Shown piece by piece: positions 1 to 12,860 of a DNA stretch of 64,000 nt. The notes under the pieces are model-generated. The model was not told the DNA's origin, searched no databases, and saw nothing but the letters and a program-made list of their open reading frames with translations. Every line of letters starts with the position of its first letter. Position 1 is the stretch's first letter. The stretch comes from Corylus avellana (Eukaryota > Streptophyta > Magnoliopsida > Fagales > Betulaceae), in the NCBI RefSeq assembly GCF_901000735.1, contig NC_081550.1, forward strand, positions 2,128,669 to 2,192,668. The letters run 5' to 3'. The position numbers and the translations under genes were made by a program.

Positions 1-2838
1 ATGTTAGACGATGCTGCAGGGTCGGTGGGTATAAGCTCCTTCATCCGTTCCTGTTTGTCACATTAAATATTGAGTCAGTGGGGCGCACAACCGTTAATCA
101 AAAATAATTTATCAAATATACAAGCAAGACAATATATGAAAGGTGAGTAGTAGCATACACATCTCTCCTTCACAATATCATTCGGATATGAACCGTTCTT
201 CTTTTTGTGTGAACGGACGTAATTTTCTGCCCGAGTAGGTTGATGGCCCAAACGTTCGGCCTGCAGATAACATAGGACATACATATACCATATTAACATA
301 TAAAATGATGACATGTACATTCACATCTATAAGTATAGGATAAATTACACACTTACCTCCTCCTGTGTCAACCTGGCATAACTCTTTGATCCGGTGCAAT
401 GCGGTGAATCATTTAATGCTCGCAATGTCTTCATTTTCGCCGCATACTCCTACACAGTTAACACTTTTAATATGTTAATACTAATACAATTACGTACAAT
501 TAGGGTCACTACACAACACAAATAGTTTAACTCATGACCTACCCTATTCTCCTGGGTACACCACCTCTCTAATAATATATCCAAGTCGACAGCATTGTAC
601 TCTCCCAGCCTCTGTCCCCCCAGTCTTGCCCGTATAGTGTCCGGAGTATCTTCCTCGGTAATGGCACAAATTTTTTTAAGATCATGCCTCCATGTCCGCA
701 GCTTGGAGCCCATATCCCGAAATGCTTCATCCTTCACAGCTTCCAAGTTGTACTCGGGCGAGACGAAAAAGTATGCCTGCACAAGATCAACATTGACAAA
801 TTAAAAAAACTTAAAATATGTGTATATGCATATAGATATAAACACGCATATATATTTGCAACTTAGAGCGTATATATACATATATACGCTCTAAGTGTCA
901 TCATATTATTAAAAAACATACCATCAATGCGTCCCAAATATCCTCCTTGGTACGGTTCGGTACCTTCGACCAATCGTCCGGTATTCGGACAAAATTGCCG
1001 CTCTTAATTATATCTCCGGTCATCCGCCTAAACCTCACGGCGCTAAATCCCACTGGCAGGAATGATGCATTGTACTCCAGTATGATCCGTTTGCCAGGGG
1101 GGACTCTCGGCCGCCTATGCGAGTCTAGGATGGTGCACACCTCGATGATGGTGTTTCCTTCAGAATCGGTACCTAACAAATTTAAAATTAGAAAGGTAAG
1201 TTATTTCGAATTCAATATTAACTAACATGTAAATTAAAACATAATATGTACGACATTAGAGCATATACACTTACTTATGGTTCGGACCTGCCGAGGGCCT
1301 AATCGGTCGCTGGGGGCAGGGTTGGTGGGCTGCGGGTCATCAGTGGCCTGTGCCCCACCAACCATGTCTTCTTGGGCCTGTGTCTCTGTATCCTCCATAC
1401 CTGCTTTGCATTTTTTTAGAATATTTAGAATTCTCTGAAGTTGTAGTTGTAGTTAAATATAATTAATATTGCACCAGTATAGTTAAAAATGTTCAAACTT
1501 ATGAATCTTAAAAAAAAAACAGGCGGGCGTACCTGCGCTATGCTGGGTGTCTAGCCGCTCGACGTCACCCTCAGCACACTGTCGTAACTCGCTGTCCCGG
1601 TACGACCCAATCCGATACCCCATCTGCGCCATGCTTACCCGACTGTATGGAGCATGTACAGAGGTCTCCCCTCCCATAGACAGGGGTGTAAACGAGCCGA
1701 GCTTGGGCGAGCTTCCCTTGTTCAAGCTTGGCTCATTTAAATTTTACTCGAACTCGAGCTCGAGTCGAGCTCAATGGCGAGCCAAAAAAATCGAGCTCGA
1801 GCTAATAATAAGTCGAGCCGACCCAGCTCGCGAGCTGGCTCTTATATTTAATATTTTTGTTTTAAATTTTTTTTTTTAATTTCAAGTACTCTTAAACGAC
1901 TTAAGAAGTTAGTTTGCATATGAGTATTTGCTTAGCCTAGCTAGTCGAGTATGGAGCCTGAGTCAATACAGCAAGGCATTTGGTTTCAAAGAGAGAGGAT
2001 ATGCATCATTTTATAGATAAGCAAACTTAGAGATTGATGTTTTCTTAACAATGTGGGACAAGTTAACAGGTTGCATTCAGACTGCATTGGGACAAGGCCC
2101 CCTACAAAAAAATATTTTTTTAACGTCTCTCTCTCAATCCCCATCACCAGTCACAACGGATCTTCCACATGAACTCTCATTTCCCACTCTCTCACTCTCA
2201 CTCACCAGACATGTAGTGATAGTGTTTGGGTCTGTTTGATTCATCAATAGTTTATGCCTTTCGCAATCTCCCTCAATAGTTTCTGCTTGATTCTTCTTCC
2301 TTTCATTTGGATCTGCTCTAATTGAATCGAGGTCTTTTTAATGATTGCTCTCTCTCTTTCATCACGAAGGGTCTAGAATTTTTCATTCTCTAACGCTTAA
2401 ATATAAATGCAATTTTAAGGTTTTAATAATTATGAGATTTATAATTAATTATCTATTACTTAGTTTATATATATATATACACACACACTCGAGCTTATAC
2501 TAGCTGTTCACGAGCTTAGCCGAGTCGAGCCGAGCTTGTTTCGTTTAATATTCGAGCCAGGATTTGTGTTCATGAAGTGCTTCATTTAATATTCGAGTCG
2601 AGCACGAGCCGAGCTTATGCGAGCTGAGCCCGAGCTTGCTCGCGAGACGCTTCGCTCACTTAACAGCCCTGCCCATAGTACCTGGAAGGACTGGTCTATA
2701 TCCTTCATGTATCCCTAGAAGCTGAGCAACGTCTTGTTGCTCGCTGTCATCAAGTTGGGCTGCCGGAGACCCAGGCGACATCGACTGCCGCAATACGGCC
2801 GAGCCCCTGCGTGCTCTCTTCTTCCCCCTTGTACTCAT
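1..2838 (-). pseudogene. TnpA-like second CACTA gene (plant transposase Ptta/En/Spm type), split by a hAT insertion
   Basis: The start is the ATG at 2838-2836. Exons can be placed at 2838-2672 plus 1680-1533 (one exon cut by the insertion), 1400-1275, 1172-922, 776-543, 449-357, 260-159 and 50-1, continuing past the window. Every junction has GT/AG borders and keeps frame. Residues after the start are basic (STRGKKRARR). The 1172-922 exon (VPPGKRIILEYNASFLPVG, DDWSKVP) and the later GSKSYARL and YVRSHKKKNGSYP segments resemble the Transposase_24 family, proposed to bind subterminal repeats. The 991-bp hAT element plus an 8-bp duplication interrupts exon 1, and reading into it meets TGA within a few codons. 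With one target copy removed the frame would be continuous, so the gene seems to have been sound until that insertion. An AG acceptor-like site just before the ATG leaves open a shared transcript with the transposase. Confidence 0.8.
1681..2671. mobile_element. Non-autonomous hAT element inside a CACTA gene
   Basis: The left end reads CAGGGGTGTAAACGAGCC and the right end, reverse-complemented, reads CAGGGCTGTTAAGTGAGC, so the terminal inverted repeats match over most of the first 18 bases. The element is flanked by CCCATAGA (1673-1680) and CCCATAGT (2672-2679), an 8-bp target duplication with one mismatch, as expected for hAT. Both ends carry dense GAGC/CGAG subterminal motifs, typical of plant hAT families. 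It is 991 bp long with no transposase coding capacity. Another fragment of the same family lies near 32540-32700. Confidence 0.85.
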
Positions 2839-3046
2839 GGTACCCTGTGAAAAAACACCACAAACCCAATTAATTTGATATAAAATGTATGAAATATTCA
2901 CTACCTTAAGTATGCATGACTCATAATGGTACATAAGATATATATCAGATTTTAGCATATGCACAGATTAATTAAGTGTGTTGATGTAATGTGCATGTAG
3001 TGACCAACTACCAATCTAAACATTCTAAACATACATATGAAATTAA

Positions 3047-6000
3047 CTATACAAATATATATACATACGCTTCGGTTGGATCTAAGTCGTGTCTGACGTA
3101 TTCGATATGATCTTGTATATCGTGATCAACATTTCTGGGCAGTATGAGAGGCTCACACTCGTGGTAATTGGCACATGAATCTGGATGTCCGTCACCCTGA
3201 CCAACGTCGTATATGTTTCTAGGTTTGGTCGTTACTGCGCAAGCCCAATCTGGGCACCTATCATCTTGTACGTAAAATACCTGGTCAACTTGTGAAGTTA
3301 GCACATACGGCTCATCAGAAACTAGTTCTCCCGTGTGGACAAGGTTTTTGAAGTTGACAAGTACTATACCATACTCATCCACCTTGTACTCCTTGTCTCT
3401 GGTGTTGTCTGCCCAATCACACCTAAACATTACGTACTTAGTCCTGTCGTAATACTCAACCTCAAGTATTTCCGATAACTTCCCGTAGTACGTGTCGCCA
3501 TCAAGAGTTGGCACACACACCCTGCTGTTCTGGGTCCTCTTTCCGGCATCAGATGCAATAGTGCGAAATAGTTTGCCGTTAACCACATATCTATTGTATC
3601 TGACTGCTGCCTCCCTCGGCCCTCTACAATGCATGACCAATTTGTCACCAAGTTCCTTCCTAGATCGCTCGTCCAATCGATCGACCTGTGAATATATTAC
3701 GTACAATGAAAACGCACGGTTACTAACTTTAGTTGATTTTAAAAAACATAGCACGCAAATAACTCCGACAATTGCTTTAGGTAAACATGACATCATTCTT
3801 ACGTAGTCACGGTACCACTCGCAAAACAAGTCATAATGTTGGGTTTCCAACTGAGCCTCTGTTGTTCGTCCCCTATTGCATGATCGCCTAAGTATATCCA
3901 TGTGCATCCTACAATTCGAAATTATGTTAATTATAATTCAATACGAACAGTACTGTAACATGTTCATTGAGCATGCAAGGTGCGGGCAAAAGATATCGAC
4001 TTACGTCCGCAATTGATGAAACTCGTCCAAGTTGAACACAATATACCGGTGTATCTGTGTCATTGTGATTCGGTCGAGCCGGACTCGTGTTCCATTACCC
4101 TTCGAACCATCCGGATTTCTTTGTATCCTATTGTGAAAAGTTGGTGTGTTCTCTAAATATCTCGAACAAAACGTCACCAACTCAGTTGCAATGTAGCCCT
4201 CCGCAATGCAGCCCTCAGGAGCCGCTTTGTTGCGCACATTAGATTTGAATACTCCAAGGCTCCTAAAAATGAACTAATACATATTTTTAGTTTAGTTAGT
4301 ACTTGACATGTATTGGCACCTTAAACCCAAAAATGCAAGAATATCCACAAACACATTTTACCTTTCTACCGGATACATCCATCTATATTGTACTGGTCCA
4401 CCGAGTCGGCATTCACGGATAAGATGCACGACCACATGAACCATACTCGTAAAAAAGCTGGGGGGAAAAACCTGTTCCATCTTGCACAACGTGGTACAGA
4501 CGTCACGCTGTAGTCGGTTAATATCTTGTTCGGTCAATGTTGTTGAACATAGGCACCTGAAGAATGTGGACATCTCAACAAGAGGTCTAACCACGTTGCT
4601 TGGAAGTGATCCACGCAATGCAATAGGTAGAAGCTGCTGCATCAATACATGACTGTCATGACTCTTTAACCCAGATATCGTACGGTCCTTAAGTCGTATA
4701 CAACGAGAAATGTTCGAAGCATATCCGTCGGGCACCCTTACATTTCGTAGCACTTTCAAAAAATGTGTTTTATCATCCTTGGACATCGTGTGGGTAGCTT
4801 GTTGAATATAAGTCTTACCATTCTGCGGGTCCACAAATGGATGAAGTGTACGTCTCAAACCCATTTCTTGCAAATCTAAGCGGGCGCCGAGGTTGTCCTT
4901 TGTTTTCCCTGGAATGTCCAGTATTGTACCAAGTATGTTGTCCATCACGTTTTTTTCTATATGCATAACATCAAGATTATGCCGCAATAAATTATCTTTC
5001 CAATACGGCAACCTAAAGAAAATACTTTTTTTCTTCCACACCACATTAGGAGTATTTGTCTTCTGCTTCTTTGCTTTTTCTTTCTCAGCCTGCCTTGCCT
5101 GACCGGCGTTCTCATCCCCAAACACCATCCCTTCTAATTGGCTTATGACTTCATCTCCACTTAGTACATCAGGGGCACATTCTAGCTCTACGGTGCCGTC
5201 AAATGTTCCTTTGTTCCGCCTCCACGGATGATCCATGGGCAAGTATCGCCTGTGCCCCATATAACACCACTTATGGCCATGTTTTAACCATTTCGACCTT
5301 GTCGAGTTCATACAGTAAGGACATGCCTTCTCACCCTTAGTAGACCATCCAGACAAATCTGCGTATGCTGGGAAGTCATTAATTGTCCACATCAACTGCG
5401 CTCGCATAACAAAATTATTTTTCTTTGAGACGTCATATGTGCGTACCCCTATATTCCATAGTTCTTGTAACTCCTCAATTAAGGGCTGAAGGTAAACATC
5501 TATATCCATTCCAGGTGAACTTAGGCCCGGGATAATCAATGATAGTATAAAAGATGTCTGTTTCATGCACATGCAATGAGGCAGGTTGTAGGGCACAACC
5601 ATTACAGGCCAAGTGCTGTGAGATGTAGTCATATTCCCAAATGGATTAAATCCATCCGAGGTTAGTCCGAGCCTTACATTCCTGCTGTCCGATGAAAACT
5701 CCTGATGTAAGTTGTCGAATGACTTCCATGCTTCGCCGTCGGCTGGATGCCTCAATACGCCGTCGTTAGTGCGGCCTTCTGCATGCCACCTCATGAAGCG
5801 TGCTGTATGTTCTGACATAAACAACCTCTGTAGTCGTGGTATGAGTGGAAACCACCGCAACACCTTCACAGGACGTTTCTTGCCCGACGATATGGGTTGA
5901 CCGTCCTCATCTAAATTAATTGCTTCAATCCATTTAGATTCTCCACATACGGTACATGAATCCAACTCTTTATTGCCCTTCCAAAATAGCATACAGTCAT

Positions 6001-6700
6001 TACGGCACGCCGGAATCTTGTCATACCCTAGCCCCATGTCTCGTAAAAACCTTTTCGCCTCATACGTATTAACTGGCAGAGTTTCATTACTCTCAGGCAA
6101 CAACTGATTGATGAACTCTAGGAAAGCCGAGAAAATCGAGTTACTAAGTCCACCAACGCACTTCAAGTTGTACAGGTGAACAGTCGCACTTAGTTTGCTA
6201 TGTTTTGTCCCAGTATGAAGTGGTTTCTCCGCCTTTTTAAGTAGGTTGTAGTACTTTAGTGCATCGCCCTCAGCGGCTTCTTCGGTCACAATTTCCTCAC
6301 CCCCTTGCACCACGGCCTGAGGCTCACAATTGTCTTCCCCGAGTACTTCGTGCATGCCGAATAAATCACGCAACATCCCGTGCATGTCTCCACCCTGATT
6401 TGCGCTTGCACCCGCATCTGAGGCCGGGCGATTAGAATTAGACCCGGTTTGAAGACCCTGTACATGCTTCTCACCGTGATAGAACCAAAGTGTGTATTCC
6501 GGCATCATTCCTTTTCCCCCTGTCAAGTGGTCGAATACGAAACCCGGCGGGTGGCGCCGGTTATTTCGACAAACCTTACACGGGCAATAGATGAATCCAT
6601 CAGGAGTTCTACAGTTACTAACTGCAAACTCAACAAACAATCTACACCCATCTCTGTATTCCCTCGTACCCCTAGACTTTGTCATCCAACTCTTGTCCAT
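3047..6700 (-). CDS. CACTA transposase (TNP2 family), four exons, 1,113 aa
   Basis: Exons 6700-4362, 4262-4005, 3908-3803 and 3685-3047 join in frame with GT/AG introns. The product would catalyse cut-and-paste transposition of its element in the nucleus. The start MDKSWM opens a transposase-associated domain (about residues 1-80, with CPCKVCRN). Roughly residues 290-510 match the TNP2 transposase core (LTSDGFNPFG, WTINDFPAY, ACPYCM). From about 690 into exon 2 is a DUF4218-like region (LRGSLPSNV, FPPSFFTSMVH, YRWMYP). Exon 4 holds a DUF4216-like region (NSRVCVP, VEYYD, VMFRCDW, VFYVQD). No internal stop or frameshift is seen, which is unusual for a resident element. A splice donor (GTATGT) near 3068 means the last exon could instead continue elsewhere. 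Whether it is expressed or active cannot be told from sequence. Confidence 0.9.
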
Positions 6701-6718
6701 TTTTATCTACGTACATGA

Positions 6719-8470
6719 GTTAGGAATAAATACATAAGACTTACAAATTGTATACCTACTTTCAAGCACATGCATGTATATAAACATAAACCGATACCTA
6801 AATATTTGAACCACATTAGAAATATAAACCTATACATTCTCATATAGGGTTAAATTGTTTATGTCCAAAAATATATACATATTCATGCGTATCTACATTC
6901 ATCCGTACTGAAGGGTGTATTTATAACCCTTATCTATTATAATTAATCTACAAAAACCAAATAAAAAAAAAATACTTGATCCAAAATTTAAGCATTTTCT
7001 TTGGTGGGGACCCTAAACAAATTAATTATAGCTAGCTTATAACTTATAAGGTTGTTCTAGTACATCTACCGAGCTAGGTTCGTTACGAGGACCCTAAATA
7101 CAATAAATATAGCTTAAATGTCGTTAGCCTTTGGCATGAATTACTAGGTGATGACATGCATATATGGGTAATACAACTCTTTTGTTTGGTGTATTTATTT
7201 ATTTTTAATATGACATGTATAAAGGTTAAAAGAATTTTGAGTGTCTTGAAAATATGGTGTATGTTTTCGTAATATATATTATTGGTCCGAACGTTTCTTC
7301 GGTTATTGACACATTAGATTAATTTCTTTCATATTAATCACAATTGTAACAAAATTCCAACTAGTTTTTAGGTAATATTATTTTTGATGCGTTATATTTC
7401 AACTTGAAGAAGCTTATAAGTTCCTCAAATTAACCAAAACTTTGGACCGTTTTGTATGGTTTTTTTTGTTTGCAAAATAATATATGTGGGATAGAATGAA
7501 GTAAGGATCGAATTGAATATATTTTGCAAGTGTTTACGTTATGTGTTTAATTATGATTAGACTTGTTAAAAACACTCAAAACAAAAGTGTGATAAAAAAA
7601 TAGTGTAACAAACAAAGTCATGACTTTTTACTTATTCATTTGAAGTCTCTCTAAGTTTGACAAGATTTGCACGTTTGCCAATGGATTTTCCCATTAAATC
7701 CATGTAATTCGAAGTGAACCCTCGTGTGTGAATTTATAACTTACACATTAATCCATAACGTTACGGTTAAAAGAATATTAAAAAACACATTAACTGTGAA
7801 TATTAATTAAACAAAGACTTAAATTAAATCTCTATAAATATTATATGTCACCACGCACTACACGTCCTTAATTAGAAGGTCAAACGATATATATTGAAAT
7901 GAATGATAGATTAAAATTGACGTAATGTGTTATAAATTCCTTACTAATAAGCCAACCTTTTCATTTAAACAAACCTACCAAAAAAAAAAAAAAAACATAG
8001 CCACATTTAAAAAGCAATTATATTTACAAAGAAAAACCTACCTAGCATAAGAAACATCATTTTGCATGCATCTATATTTTCAACGTACAATAAGTAATTA
8101 ATTAATAGATATTCCTAAAAAAAAAAAAATTTAACATCAATTACAAGCTCACAAGTACTCAATCCCATACATTATTGAAACATCATGCGAATATATGACA
8201 AAATGAAACATAAAATTCTGCAATATACAACATAATGTATATATTTTATATATTCTGCAATATATATACATTACCTAAAAACTATATAAAATAAAACAAT
8301 ATAGAACAACACAATATATGCATATATATATTCTGCAATAATAAAACAATAGTATATATCAAATAAAACAACATAAAACAACACAATATATGCATATATA
8401 TATTAATCTGCAATACTAAAAAACAATAGTATATATAAAATAAAACAAAATATATATATATATATATACC
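6719..8470. other. AT-rich region upstream of the CACTA transposase
   Basis: Very AT-rich DNA with poly-A runs and TA microsatellite stretches. No coding region is convincing on either strand. It is probably the 5' non-coding part or a leader intron of the transposon, though no subterminal repeat array was recognised. Confidence 0.5.
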
Positions 8471-8685
8471 TGCAGGTGAGATGGAGGAGATTGGCGGAGC
8501 AGATTCGGCCGGAGAATCGCCGGAGACGGCAACGGCGAAGTGGAGGCGGCGGCCGGCGACGGGGAGTGAGCTAGCTAGAGAGAGTGGTACGTACGGCGCT
8601 CCGGCAGAGAGATAGAGCTAATCACGGCCGGAGAAAATGTAGGAGAAGGTAGAAGAAAATGAGGAAGAGTGAGAGAGGGGATATT
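8471..8685 (-). other. GC-rich block, possible CACTA leader exon
   Basis: An abrupt switch from TA repeats to GGCGG/CCGGAG-rich sequence. CACTA elements often have a GC-rich untranslated leader. Read on the minus strand, the block ends in CCTGCAG followed by GTATATATA, which could be a splice donor into the long AT-rich stretch before the transposase start. This is inferred from position and composition only. Confidence 0.35.
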
Positions 8686-9340
8686 AGGCCTGGCAATTCG
8701 GGTAATCGGGTAGACCCGATTAAGACCCGCGACCCGATTACCCAAAACACGAACACGACCCGATTAGCTAATCGGGTCAACAGGCTTGACACGAACACGA
8801 CTCGGAAAATACCCGGGTAACCCGACACGACCCGTTTAACATTACCGGGTAAGATTGGGTAAACACGACCCGACACGACCCGACACGAAACATATATTAA
8901 ATAGGTAATTCGACCCAACCCGACCCGACCCAATCTGAAAATATGCAGAAAACAGAAAACTGAAAGAGTGACCGTGAGAGAGGGAGAGGGACAGCCGGAG
9001 AGGGAGACCGATCGTCGGTTTGGGTGGGGGGAAGTTGGCGGATGCAGGGGATTTTGAGAGAGGGTCCGAGGGAGATAGAGCCGAGAGGGAGAGAGGAGAG
9101 AGAGGCGTCACGGCCACCGGGGGCTGGGGTTGGCGGCTCGCGATTGGTGGGGTAGGAGTCGTGAGGCCGTGACCGTGAGGGTGAGGGTGAGGGTGACTGG
9201 GTGAGGCTGGCCGCTGGTGAGGGGTGAGCGCACTGAGCGTGAGACAATGAGATCAATGTTTGATTTTAGAATTTAGGGTTTCACTTTTTCACTTATTCAA
9301 GTTATTCTAATTTCTTAGTTCTTACCGGGTCGGCGGGTTG
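8686..9340. mobile_element. hAT-like terminal region (CGGGT-rich)
   Basis: The block begins AGGCCTGGCAATTCGGGT and is filled with CGGGT/ACCCG and CACGACCCG motifs. This is the usual architecture of a plant hAT family whose ends read TAGGGCYGGCAA followed by CGGGT repeats. The related opposite end (GCCGGCCCTAG) is seen at 14724-14804. GAGGG-rich sequence follows up to about 9240, then a short piece with CCGGGTCGGCGGG near 9325. No matching right end is visible, so the element is partial or scrambled. The apparent proline/serine-rich reading frames here are composition artefacts. Confidence 0.45.
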
Positions 9341-9460
9341 CACATATGCAAACTGCAGTACAGCAGTAATAGGATGCACTGTCATGCACACAGCACACTT
9401 GTGGGTTGGGCAATTGGGCAATTGGGCTTACGCTTGGGGTGGGTGTTTTTTTTTTTTTTT

Positions 9461-9480
9461 NNNNNNNNNNNNNNNNNNNN
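9461..9480. other. Assembly gap (20 N)
   Basis: A run of 20 undetermined bases after a poly-T stretch. Confidence 0.99.
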
Positions 9481-10181
9481 TACTTTAAAGTCATATTCAC
9501 CACCTCCTACAATATAAGAAAGTTTTGAAGCCAATTGGACAGGGAAAGAAAGAGAGAATGTTATTTGCTCAATATTCTCGTGGATATTGAAGTGCCATAA
9601 TGAGTTATAAAATCAAGTTAATTTTATAAAACATCGATACATATATCATTTTTTTTTTTTCATATAAAAATTTTTAGAGAAATTTTTCTTGATCTTACTA
9701 CTGTATGAGCAAAATTTGACTAGAAATTACCAAGGGTTTAGAGCTACTCAAAATTCGACATTGTAGGTTAAATTAATATCATTACATCAATGAGTGAAAA
9801 TTTAAGAATGAGAGAAATAAGAATCATGCATCAAGATTTTAAATCACAAGTGACCCAATATGTGGAATATTTAATAATATATTAATTTAATTTGTATACA
9901 GTATTCTTCCAATACTTGGAATAATTAATTGAAATTGAATAAACAATAAAATTAGAATTCGAACTTGGGACCATAACTCTTATACCACATTAAATCACAA
10001 TTTATCTAAATAGGTTAAACTTACAAGAAATTATTGATTTAATCATTTGGTAAACATTTTGACAAATATTAGATTTTTATTTATTTTTTTATATATAAAT
10101 GCCCAATAATGATACAAACTACTTTCGGCTTGAAAGATTCGAAGTTGAAAGGATATATCGTATGCTAAAGAAGGGTATCAA
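9481..10181. other. AT-rich intergenic DNA
   Basis: No gene, RNA or recognisable element is seen. It is the unique sequence next to the start of the inverted duplication. Confidence 0.5.
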
Positions 10182-11158
10182 AAAAGGAAATTGAAACTAC
10201 TTACCTTTGTTTATAGGAAACCTGTACTGTAGATGATGAGGATAACAAAGATAAAAATGAATTTTCTAGCTAATTTTAGCCATTCTTCTTCTCCCTTGTG
10301 TCAAATACATTGGAGAAAAAAAAGTATTTATAGCAAAAATCACTTGGATTATGTTAATACTGCATCAAGTTGTGAACGTGCCATTAACTGTTGGATATTT
10401 CAAAGGGTTATTAGATTTGGGGCCAAGGAGAAAAATATTAAGGACAAATTCCTTATTAACTGTTTGCAAAAGTCAATTTGTTTTAGGCTTGGATTATGTT
10501 GATACCGCATCAAAGTGTGGACGGGCTATCAACTATTGGATATTTCAAAGGGTTATCAAATTTGAGCCACAAAAAAAAAAAAAAAAAAAAAAGATAAATG
10601 CTTTATTGACCTTTTGTGCTACTACATTGACAATTAGAGATTCTAAAACAATACATTAAATAAAATAAAATTGAAAATCTATAATACTATGATTGGTAAT
10701 TAGTATATAAAATATTAAAAATAATACAAAAGGTATAATTCCATACTAATTAAGCGGAATGTCTACAATATTTCACTACAGAAACTTAATTATAATGTCC
10801 AACAAAATATGTTCAAATAGTAAAATAAAATACAGACCGAGCCTGAAAATTGGCTATTAATTACAAGTCTAATATCTCCTTATTTATTTTGGACACATAT
10901 CTGGAGGAAAACTTGTTTCTATCTTCCACTTCCTATTTGCCAAAAAAAGAAAAAGAAAAAAAAGGAAGCTATTAAATTAACATGTAGAAAATAAAACAAG
11001 TATTCATTTTGTACGTGTTAATGTATTTTAATTTCAACTTAATCACTTATTAAAACAAACCCGGCGTTCTTTTAATAATTATCAAATTATACTATAGCTT
11101 ATGTTTAATTCAATAATTTGACATCAGAATGTTTTTATTTTATCCCGACACCATATAA

Positions 11159-11510
11159 CCAAAACCCTTAACAGAGCTGTTTTCCCCCCAATAAATTTAT
11201 GTGAGAAGAAGTGGGTCATGCCATTAATTCCCGTGTTTTTTTGAATGTGTTATGTAAGAGACTTGGTTTTTTGAATGAGCAAGGATATGTTTTTAGGATG
11301 GAAATTTCCTCACAACTGGTTTGAAGGAAATTTTCAAAACCCTTAACAGAGCTGCTTTTCCCCCAATAAATGTATGTGAGAAGAAGTGGGTCATGCCATT
11401 AATTTCTGTTATGTGAAGAGACTAGGTTATTTGAATGAGCAAGAGGATATGTTTTTAGGACGGAAATTTCCTCACAACTGGTTTGGAGGAAATTTCCTTC
11501 AATCTACCCT
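11159..11510 (+). repeat. Two-copy tandem repeat of about 175 bp
   Basis: A unit starting near AACCCTTAACAGAGCTG and ending in a CTCACAACTGGTTTG-type motif occurs twice in a row. The reverse-complement copy at about 26580-26965 has a different arrangement with extra ACAAGTCTCTTTCACATAG pieces, so the repeat varies between copies A and B. Confidence 0.7.
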
Positions 11511-12429
11511 AGTAAGTAACAAGTGCATATTATCTCTTACATGTTTTCTTTAATATTTTAACAGTCATTTATTATCATTCCACTAATCTAAGAATCAAAA
11601 CATTAATTTTTTAGAAATAAAAATATTAATAACACTTATCATTTATTAGAGGAGGTTGAAGTTTGAAGGAAATTTGTGTCCATATTATTATGCAGCATGC
11701 ATGTCTAAGTCGAAAACACACGTCTCTTGACATCTTTCTTTATTTTCTCTCTATTGCTCATTCAAAATCAGTAATCAATGCATGGCACGACCCACTTCTT
11801 CTCCTAGGCATTTCTTGACAATAAAAGAGCTAGTTTGAACTCCCATTCCCACTTTCTTCTTTATTCTCAAAAGAGGAAACTATCACCACTTTCTTCTTTG
11901 TTTCTATTTTATTACCACGATGAGAAATCTTAGTTCCATCCTTGCTAAGAAAGAAGAATGCTAAACTTTTACTCTTTTTATTCTTGTTTAATTCACTTTG
12001 ATCTAAACTTCTCTTTCTTTTTTTCTTTTTTTTTTTTGTTTTTGATGATCATTTGATTTTTGTCTCCCGTAGAATTTGGACCAATATTAGGTAATATCAT
12101 ATTCATAATTAATCCCGATTCTTCTTAGAAAGACTTCCGAGTGATCAGTACACGGCAAATTAAGGACCACGTACTTTTGCTGCTCATTTTTCTTTGTCCT
12201 TGGCAACAAGTGGAGAGTGGAAACTTCGAAATTGACGTGTTCCTAATTGAATTCAGACCGACGTTTTTGAAGAAATTATGAAACTCGAAAGGGAGTTGAT
12301 GCCTCCTTAATTTGACTCTTCAACATGGAAATTAGTTGTGTTTATACATGCTACGTACTATTTTTCTTACCAAATCTCCCTGTTTTCAAAGCAACTATGT
12401 GCCCAAAGTCTTGCTCCTTTGTTTGGTCT

Positions 12430-12860
12430 TTTTGCTCACTCTTCTACATTTTAGAACGACTAAGTCGACTAGGTCGTGGGTTCGAATTTCCACAATAAAA
12501 AATCCTTATATATGCCAGATTAGTATTAGCCGCTTTGGATTCTCATTGATGCCTTGGTGGAGTTGAGTCAAGCTATAGTTCAGTTGGACTTGAGGGAGCG
12601 CCTACGGTTCCGACCATCTAAGCCCCTCCTGTGCGGCTCCTAACGGATAGGTACGTGCTACTATGGTCATGCCCAAGTAGGCCGGATAGCCACAATTAGT
12701 CTTCCCAACCTACCATTTTAAATAGAAAAAAAAGTCTTTCATTTTTCATAAAATTAAGCTTTTAGTATAAGTTGTGATTTCATATGGTATAAAGAAAAAG
12801 TCATGAGTTCAAATATTGTACGTTGTCTTTGTATTCACCTCCCATTTCTATTTATCTCAT
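12430..12860 (+). other. Possible tRNA-derived (SINE-like) remnants
   Basis: GTGGGTTCGAATTTC near 12478 and GAGTTCAAATATTG near 12806 resemble degenerate pol III B boxes. The first is followed by a conserved block (12590-12720) and a poly-A-like stretch. A boxes are not convincing, so this is a weak call. Confidence 0.3.

Larger units (their letters stand above)
1..8685 (-). mobile_element. CACTA (En/Spm) DNA transposon, 3' end outside the window
   Basis: Two adjacent minus-strand genes in the order TNP2 transposase then TnpA-like protein are the standard content of plant CACTA elements. The promoter side lies to the right, where AT-rich DNA (6719-8470) and a GC-rich block (8471-8685) precede the transposase start at 6700. 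The element runs off the left edge of the window in the middle of the second gene. I could not find the CACTA terminal inverted repeat on the right. The GC-rich block stops where a hAT-like sequence begins (8686), so the end may be disrupted, or 8685 may not be the true boundary. A separate hAT element sits inside (1681-2671). Confidence 0.85.

Noticed and set aside
6719..8685. A CACTA terminal inverted repeat on the right side
   Set aside because: No CACTA/TAGTG end with matching subterminal repeats could be found, so the boundary is left uncertain.
8622..9256. Serine/proline-rich open frames in the CGGGT and GAGGG region
   Set aside because: They follow low-complexity composition of a hAT-like terminal region, lack introns or homology, and overlap in several frames.
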